A stretch of 64,000 nt of DNA from BJ22 sp021298375 (GTDB lineage Bacteria > Planctomycetota > Planctomycetia > Pirellulales > Pirellulaceae): NCBI GenBank assembly GCA_046343015.1, contig JBKDOL010000032.1, positions 70,954-134,953 of the forward strand, written 5' to 3'. This document shows, in pieces, positions 59,901 through 64,000 of this stretch; position 1 is the stretch's first letter; each line of letters starts with the position of its first letter. Below the pieces are notes generated by a model. It searched no databases. It was not told the origin of the DNA and worked only from the letters and a program-made list of their open reading frames with translations. Both the position numbers and the translations under genes were made by a program.

Positions 59901-62900
59901 ACAGGAATCGCCGCTGCCGGGCATCGAGTTGTGAAATCGGCAACTTCGAGTTGATCCCCATCGTGCCGCAAAAAGTTGAGAGCATGGTCTGGCTGAGCGG
60001 AATTCCCAACTCAGGCCACAATCGCATTGCGCCTTCGTCCAGCGAAGTCTCCATGTTTTTAAAGAGCAACGCCGGGCTGGCACCGACCTGGGTTCCCAGT
60101 CCCTGGCAGTCGCCGCACCAGCCCAGCTGGCTGTTGAAGGAATAATTGTTCGGGCTGAGCAGTTCAAAACTCCGTCCGCAGCTGTCGCAGGCGAGATGTT
60201 GGCTGTGACGGACGACGGTCCATTCCGGTTGCGGCAAGCGGTCATCGGCAATCACCACCTGCAGAATTCCCTTGCCAACAGACAGTGCGCTTTCCACGCT
60301 GTCCGTCAACCGCGAAATAATCGCTGACTTGATCTCCAACCGGTCAACGACAACTTCGACGGTGTGTTTCGCCTGGCGACCCAGCGTGGGGGCCTCATCC
60401 GTGGCGATCACTTGACCATTGACCCGAATCCGGACGTAGCCCATCGTCCGGATCTCGTCCCACAACTGTTCGTAGGTCTGGCCAGCGTCCAGTTCCACCG
60501 GAGCAGTCAGCAGGACCTTCTCGCCGTCGTGTCGACGAAGAATCTTGTCGACAATCTGGTCGGGAGTCTGAGTGCCGATTGCCGTATCGCAGGCCGGGCA
60601 ATGAGGGGTCCCGAGCCGGGCCATCATGATGCGGAAATAATCGTAAATCTCGGTCACTGTCCCGACCGTGCTGCGGGGTGTCGCCCCGAGATTCTTCTGT
60701 TCGATGGCAATCGCCGGCGAAAGCCCATCGATGTGATCGACCCGAGGCTTGTCCATCTGATTGACGAACTGCCGGGCATAAGAGCTGAGGCTCTCCACGT
60801 ACCGCCGCTGGCCCTCGGCGTAGATCGTGTCCATCGCCAGCGAACTCTTGCCGCTGCCGCTCGGCCCGCAGAACACGCTCATCTGGTCGCGGGGAATCGT
60901 CACATCGACGGAGCGGAGGTTGTGCTGCTCGGCGCCGCGGACCACGATTTCGGTCGCCTGTTGGGGCTTGGTGCGGACCTTTTTCGTCTTCTTTTCGCTC
61001 TTCGCGGCGTTCGCATGAGATTCGGGAGTCAGCACGCCGCGGATCGCGCGACCGGTGTGTGACTCGGGGCATGCAGCAATCACTTCAGGCGGTCCGCTGG
61101 CCAGAATCCGCCCGCCCCGATGGCCGCCCTCGGGCCCCAGGTCAATCAACCAGTCGGCTGTCTTGATCACATCCAGATTGTGCTCCACCACAATCACGGT
61201 ATTGCCCGCGTCGACAAACTGCCGCAAGACGGTCAGCAGCATCTGAATATCGGCAAAATGCAGGCCGGTGGTCGGCTCATCCAGCAGATAAAGCGTCTTT
61301 CCCGTGCTCCGCTTGACCAGTTCACGAGCCAGCTTGATGCGCTGGGCCTCGCCACCGGAGAGCGTGGGCGACGGCTGGCCAATCTTCAAATAGTCCAAAC
61401 CGACATCGTGCAGGGTCCGCAGCTTGTCGTAAATCTTCGGAATGTTTTCGAAGAATGACATCGCTTCTTCAATGCTCATGTCGAGCACATCGTTGATCGA
61501 TTTTTCCTTGTAGCGAACCTGCAGCGTCTCGCGATTAAAACGCTGACCGCCGCAGACCGGACAGGTAACCCAGACGTCAGCCAGAAAGTCCATCTCCAGC
61601 TTGTTCGAGCCGTTTCCTTCACACGCTTCGCAGCGTCCGCCCTTGACGTTGAAGCTGAATCGCCCTGGCGAATAACCGCGACGTTTCGCCTCCGGCAGCT
61701 GGGCATAGAGATTGCGAATCTCATCGAACAACTTGACGTAGGTCCCGGGGTTGCTCCGCGGCGTCCGGCCGATCGGGCTTTGATCGATCGAAATCATCTT
61801 GTCGAGCAGCTCAACGCCTTCAATCAAATCGTGCTCACCCGGTTCGCCCGTGCCGTGATTCAGCCGCACGTTCAGGGCTTCGATCAAGATATCGTTGACC
61901 AGTGAACTCTTGCCGCTGCCGCTCACGCCCGTGATGCAGACAAACAGCCCGAGCGGGATTTCGACATCCACGTTCTTGAGGTTGTTATGCCGCGCGCCCT
62001 TAATCCGCAAAGCCTTGCCCGATTCGGGTTGTTTCCGGATCAGGGGCTTCTCGATCTTCCGCCGCCCGCTCAGAAACGCGCCCGTGACGCTCTCCTCGGC
62101 AGCCATCACCTCGGCCGGCGATCCGACCGCAACAATCTGCCCGCCATGAACACCAGGGCCCGGGCCGAAGTCGACGATCAGGTCCGAGGCCCGCATCGTG
62201 TCTTCATCGTGCTCCACAACCACGACCGTGTTCCCCAAATCGCGGAGCGACTTGAGAGTTGAAATCAGCCGGTCGTTGTCCCGGGCATGCAGCCCAATGG
62301 ACGGTTCGTCGAGAATGTAGAGCACCCCCACCAGCCCGGCTCCGATTTGCCCTGCGAGCCGAATCCGCTGGCTCTCTCCGCCCGAGAGCGTCGGTGCCGT
62401 TCGATTCAGTGTCAGATAATCCAAGCCGACGTTCAGCAGAAACCCGAGTCGCTGAGTCACTTCCTTGAGCGGTTGGCTGGCGACAAATTGGCGGGTCGAA
62501 TCGAGCTCGAGCGTCTGAAAAAACTCTGAGCAGCGATCGATCGACAACCCGCAAACCTCGGGAAGCGTCAGGGAGGATTTCTCGGTAAACGCCGGACTGG
62601 CCGTCGTCAAACGGAAGTTTCTCGCCTGGGCATTCAGCCGCTGGCCATTGCAGCCGGCACAGGGCAACAGGTCCATGTACTCTTCGAGCTGCTCGCGTTT
62701 GGAATCAATCTTGTAGTTGCGATACTTTTCCGTCAGTTCCGCAATTAACCCCGAAAATTTTCCGCCGTACTTCATTGGCGAGCTGCCGCCGCGCCAGGTG
62801 AAGGTGATGTGCAGGTCCCCCGTTCCATACAGCCAGACCTTTTGCAAATCCGGTGGAAGATCCTGCCAGGGAGTCTCCAGCAGAGCGCCCTCAGGCAAAT

Positions 62901-63951
62901 TCCGGACGCGCTCGACCGTGTCAGCCACGCCTTGCAAGATGTGCCGACGCCAGCGCCCGAAATCCTTCCAGGTGCCATAGAGCTCGAAACAACCCTGCTT
63001 GAGCGACTTCCCCGGATCGGAAACCAGACGGTCGGGCACAAACGAATAAACCTCGCCCAATCCGCCGCAGTCGTGACACATCCCTTGCGGACTGTTGAAG
63101 CTGAATAACTGCGGCGTCGGCGGGCGGAAACTGATCTGACAGCGACTGCAGGCGTAGTCGGCAGAGTAAATCGTGTCACTCTCGCCGCCGACTCGTTCCT
63201 CCGACCCCGACTCGGTCGGACGGGCTTCTTCCGACTCGACAGCAACAATCAGCGAGCCTTCGCCGACCTTGAGCGCGGTTTCGACCGCTTCCGCCAAACG
63301 GGCGCGATGTGAGTCCTTGCTTTCCAGTCGGTCAATCACCACCTCGATATCGTGTCGCCGCGTGCGATCGAGCTGAATGTCCTCCGTCAACGAACGCGTC
63401 TGGCCATCGACCCGCACCCGGATAAAGCCCTGCTTGAGCAACTCGACCAACTGGTCGCGATGCTCACCCTTTTGCCCGCGAATGATTGGGGCCAGGATCG
63501 ATAATCGCGTGCCGGCCGGCAATTGCTGGATGTGACCAATGATCTGCTCCCGGGATTGAGCAGCTATTTTTTGCCCACACTCCGGGCAGTGCCCCTCGGC
63601 GACCCGGGCGAAAAGAACCCGAAGAAAATCGTAAATCTCGGTAATCGTCCCAACGGTGCTGCGGGGGTTGTTCCCGGAAGACTTCTGCGAAATCGAGACC
63701 GATGGACTGAGCCCTGAAATCAAATCGACATCAGGTTTGGGCATCTGCTCCAGAAAGTGCCGCGCATAGCTCGAGAGACTCTCGACGTAACGCCGCTGAC
63801 CTTCGGCAAACAGGGTGTCAAAAGCGAGGCTGCTTTTCCCGCTGCCGCTGACTCCCGTCATGCAGATCAGCTGGTTGCGAGGCAGAATCAGACTGACGTC
63901 GCGGAGATTGTGTTCCCGCGCGCCTTTGATGATGATGTCCGAGGCAGGCAT
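56977..63951 (-). CDS. uvrA: Tandem-fused excinuclease UvrA (two UvrA units plus C-terminal extension)
   Basis: UvrA scans DNA for damage in nucleotide-excision repair. This 2324-residue protein has two complete UvrA units (about 1-975 and 1000-1975). Unit 1 has Walker A GVSGSGKSS twice, signatures LSGGESQRI and LSGGEAQRI, and LDEPSIGLH and LDEPTTGLH. Unit 2 has GPSGSGKSS and GPSGCGKSS, but LSNGEAQRI at its first signature and a Lys-rich linker between halves. CxxC zinc modules (for example CEACEGNG, CETCQGNG) are present in both. About 345 further residues (1980-2324) match no family I know. The frame has no stop to the window edge, so the start could be upstream of ATG 63951, which has only a weak GGAA. 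Confidence 0.95.
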   Translation of the reverse strand: MPASDIIIKGAREHNLRDVSLILPRNQLICMTGVSGSGKSSLAFDTLFAEGQRRYVESLSSYARHFLEQMPKPDVDLISGLSPSVSISQKSSGNNPRSTVGTITEIYDFLRVLFARVAEGHCPECGQKIAAQSREQIIGHIQQLPAGTRLSILAPIIRGQKGEHRDQLVELLKQGFIRVRVDGQTRSLTEDIQLDRTRRHDIEVVIDRLESKDSHRARLAEAVETALKVGEGSLIVAVESEEARPTESGSEERVGGESDTIYSADYACSRCQISFRPPTPQLFSFNSPQGMCHDCGGLGEVYSFVPDRLVSDPGKSLKQGCFELYGTWKDFGRWRRHILQGVADTVERVRNLPEGALLETPWQDLPPDLQKVWLYGTGDLHITFTWRGGSSPMKYGGKFSGLIAELTEKYRNYKIDSKREQLEEYMDLLPCAGCNGQRLNAQARNFRLTTASPAFTEKSSLTLPEVCGLSIDRCSEFFQTLELDSTRQFVASQPLKEVTQRLGFLLNVGLDYLTLNRTAPTLSGGESQRIRLAGQIGAGLVGVLYILDEPSIGLHARDNDRLISTLKSLRDLGNTVVVVEHDEDTMRASDLIVDFGPGPGVHGGQIVAVGSPAEVMAAEESVTGAFLSGRRKIEKPLIRKQPESGKALRIKGARHNNLKNVDVEIPLGLFVCITGVSGSGKSSLVNDILIEALNVRLNHGTGEPGEHDLIEGVELLDKMISIDQSPIGRTPRSNPGTYVKLFDEIRNLYAQLPEAKRRGYSPGRFSFNVKGGRCEACEGNGSNKLEMDFLADVWVTCPVCGGQRFNRETLQVRYKEKSINDVLDMSIEEAMSFFENIPKIYDKLRTLHDVGLDYLKIGQPSPTLSGGEAQRIKLARELVKRSTGKTLYLLDEPTTGLHFADIQMLLTVLRQFVDAGNTVIVVEHNLDVIKTADWLIDLGPEGGHRGGRILASGPPEVIAACPESHTGRAIRGVLTPESHANAAKSEKKTKKVRTKPQQATEIVVRGAEQHNLRSVDVTIPRDQMSVFCGPSGSGKSSLAMDTIYAEGQRRYVESLSSYARQFVNQMDKPRVDHIDGLSPAIAIEQKNLGATPRSTVGTVTEIYDYFRIMMARLGTPHCPACDTAIGTQTPDQIVDKILRRHDGEKVLLTAPVELDAGQTYEQLWDEIRTMGYVRIRVNGQVIATDEAPTLGRQAKHTVEVVVDRLEIKSAIISRLTDSVESALSVGKGILQVVIADDRLPQPEWTVVRHSQHLACDSCGRSFELLSPNNYSFNSQLGWCGDCQGLGTQVGASPALLFKNMETSLDEGAMRLWPELGIPLSQTMLSTFCGTMGINSKLPISQLDARQRRFLFYGTGERWFKVAAADNHAGFDFQFKGLYPMLEEAARLSTPIRQRLQSLMGDVECGSCGGSRLRDDAAAVRFRGQTIDAYCRMPLGHLLETVRSWRFDPREAKIAGELAREIENRVQFLNDVGLDYLTLARGSATLSNGEAQRIRLASQLGSGLCGVLYVLDEPTIGLHPRDNRRLLGALHKLRDLGNTLIVVEHDREVISECDQIFDFGPRAGYEGGQVVASGTPLQLGKAVGSVTGPYLSGKKAIPIPTNRRPGLVVPPPPSAVPAKGKKVAKKSSRKQAGEAMAESLPPAVATQVLSVLGARHNNLKDVNLEIPLQTLSVVTGPSGCGKSSLVNDVLYNALARRLHQAGVNPGAHKKINGIEYINKVIRVDQQPLGNSPSSNPATYTGVFDLVRNLFAELPDSKVRGYTARRFSFNVPGGRCETCQGNGQICIEMHFLPDVWVECQTCKGQRYNEETLAVRYRGHSINDVLEMPCKVAVELFDNIPKIKRILQTLCDVGLDYVKLGQSAPTLSGGEAQRVKLAAELARPDTGRTLYLLDEPTTGLHFDDLAKLLNVMQRLVDLGNTVLLIEHNLDIIKAADWVVDMGPEAGHAGGQVVTAGTPEMIVEYARSAGGTSGLPRSHTGEALAEVLARDPYEARIPFDPQAQPAEEGIEIEDVGRAVQMPWEENGRRWHTQDRVGHDGNPVNWDGRALAAVIDRIEQHEGFAPTNWSSRSVVEVTGAKSSLGWFLHALTGERWLLKLKFRVRRGTFKQSELQERIPLKTPNQMEELPIYGNQSRVRLSSQGTWQEIEVRVHTLEEIDTPEFWQFLEDAIEGFSERVKRVESDPNELLPWVKLGQKWHFLRKGFPPGEEIGWDLNVLERLHKLLAELAPEGKFEWTNKQIVHLTLPGSGRHWASLLTKKPEALQLQLLGPKDRFPLGRVSGLGTRSAVKTVDATNDLVTLSFNRLEQLTQKELQAFLEEHYRAASAR

Positions 63952-64000
63952 TTCCGAAGCAGGCGCGGCGGCGACCGAGCCCTCCCGTGGCTGAAAAAGT

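Overview
The window looks like chromosomal DNA from a member of the Planctomycetota, probably a Pirellulales-like lineage. The evidence is gene content. There is a PSD1 (DUF1549/DUF1553) cytochrome protein paired with a DUF1501 protein, a two-domain DUF1080 protein, a tandem-fused UvrA, a glutaminyl cyclase, a large coiled-coil protein with DUF4332-like ends, and a redoxin/heme c/copper monooxygenase fusion. The DNA is GC-rich. I saw no tRNA, rRNA, insertion sequence, prophage or CRISPR array.

Layout. 1-3893 (-): nearly complete hrpA helicase. 4351-4833 (+): csrA with an unusual repetitive tail. 5272-6923 (-): mcsA-mcsB protein-arginine kinase pair. 7418-14609 (+): secreted redox proteins (redoxin/heme/copper fusion, PSD1 protein, DUF1501 protein). 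14803-17616 (-): zinc-ribbon protein and a DPP-IV-type peptidase. 17946-20605 (+): glutaminyl cyclase, then overlapping thymidine phosphorylase and cytidine deaminase genes. 20981-22261 (+): PDZ protein, ended by a strong terminator. 22614-30768 (+): a surface-glycan locus with kdsD, a Wzm/Wzt-type ABC exporter, an unrecognised GT-B-like protein, a sulfotransferase and GT4 and GT2 glycosyltransferases. 30769-34963 (-): TPR protein, transglutaminase (TgpA type) and DUF58 protein. 35590-41336: long acyl-CoA dehydrogenase (-), thiolase (+) and prpD (+), a fatty-acid/propionate group. 41481-42047 (+): small secreted protein. 42208-49768 (-): dus, an LptE-like and a BamD-like outer-membrane pair, recO, a sodium:solute symporter and the DUF1080 protein. 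49903-54336 (+): DinB-like protein and the large degenerate-ATPase/helix-hairpin-helix protein. 54473-63951 (-): ECF sigma factor, a small membrane protein, a CBM9-like protein and the giant tandem uvrA.

The most unusual items are four. (1) The 1237-residue protein at 50623-54336 has the overall plan of a YhaN/Rad50-like coiled-coil ATPase, but both its Walker A and Walker B positions are destroyed, and it carries two helix-hairpin-helix-type regions. (2) UvrA is a tandem duplication followed by about 345 extra C-terminal residues I do not recognise. (3) CsrA has a 110-residue low-complexity extension built from 18-bp repeats. (4) Short perfect tandem duplications, with units of about 11-21 bp and 2-7 copies, occur in roughly half of the intergenic gaps.

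The glycan locus together with LptE/BamD-like genes implies a Gram-negative-type outer envelope carrying exported, probably sulfated, polysaccharide. Gene calls were made by reading translations. Domain names rest on motif recognition, not on searches.
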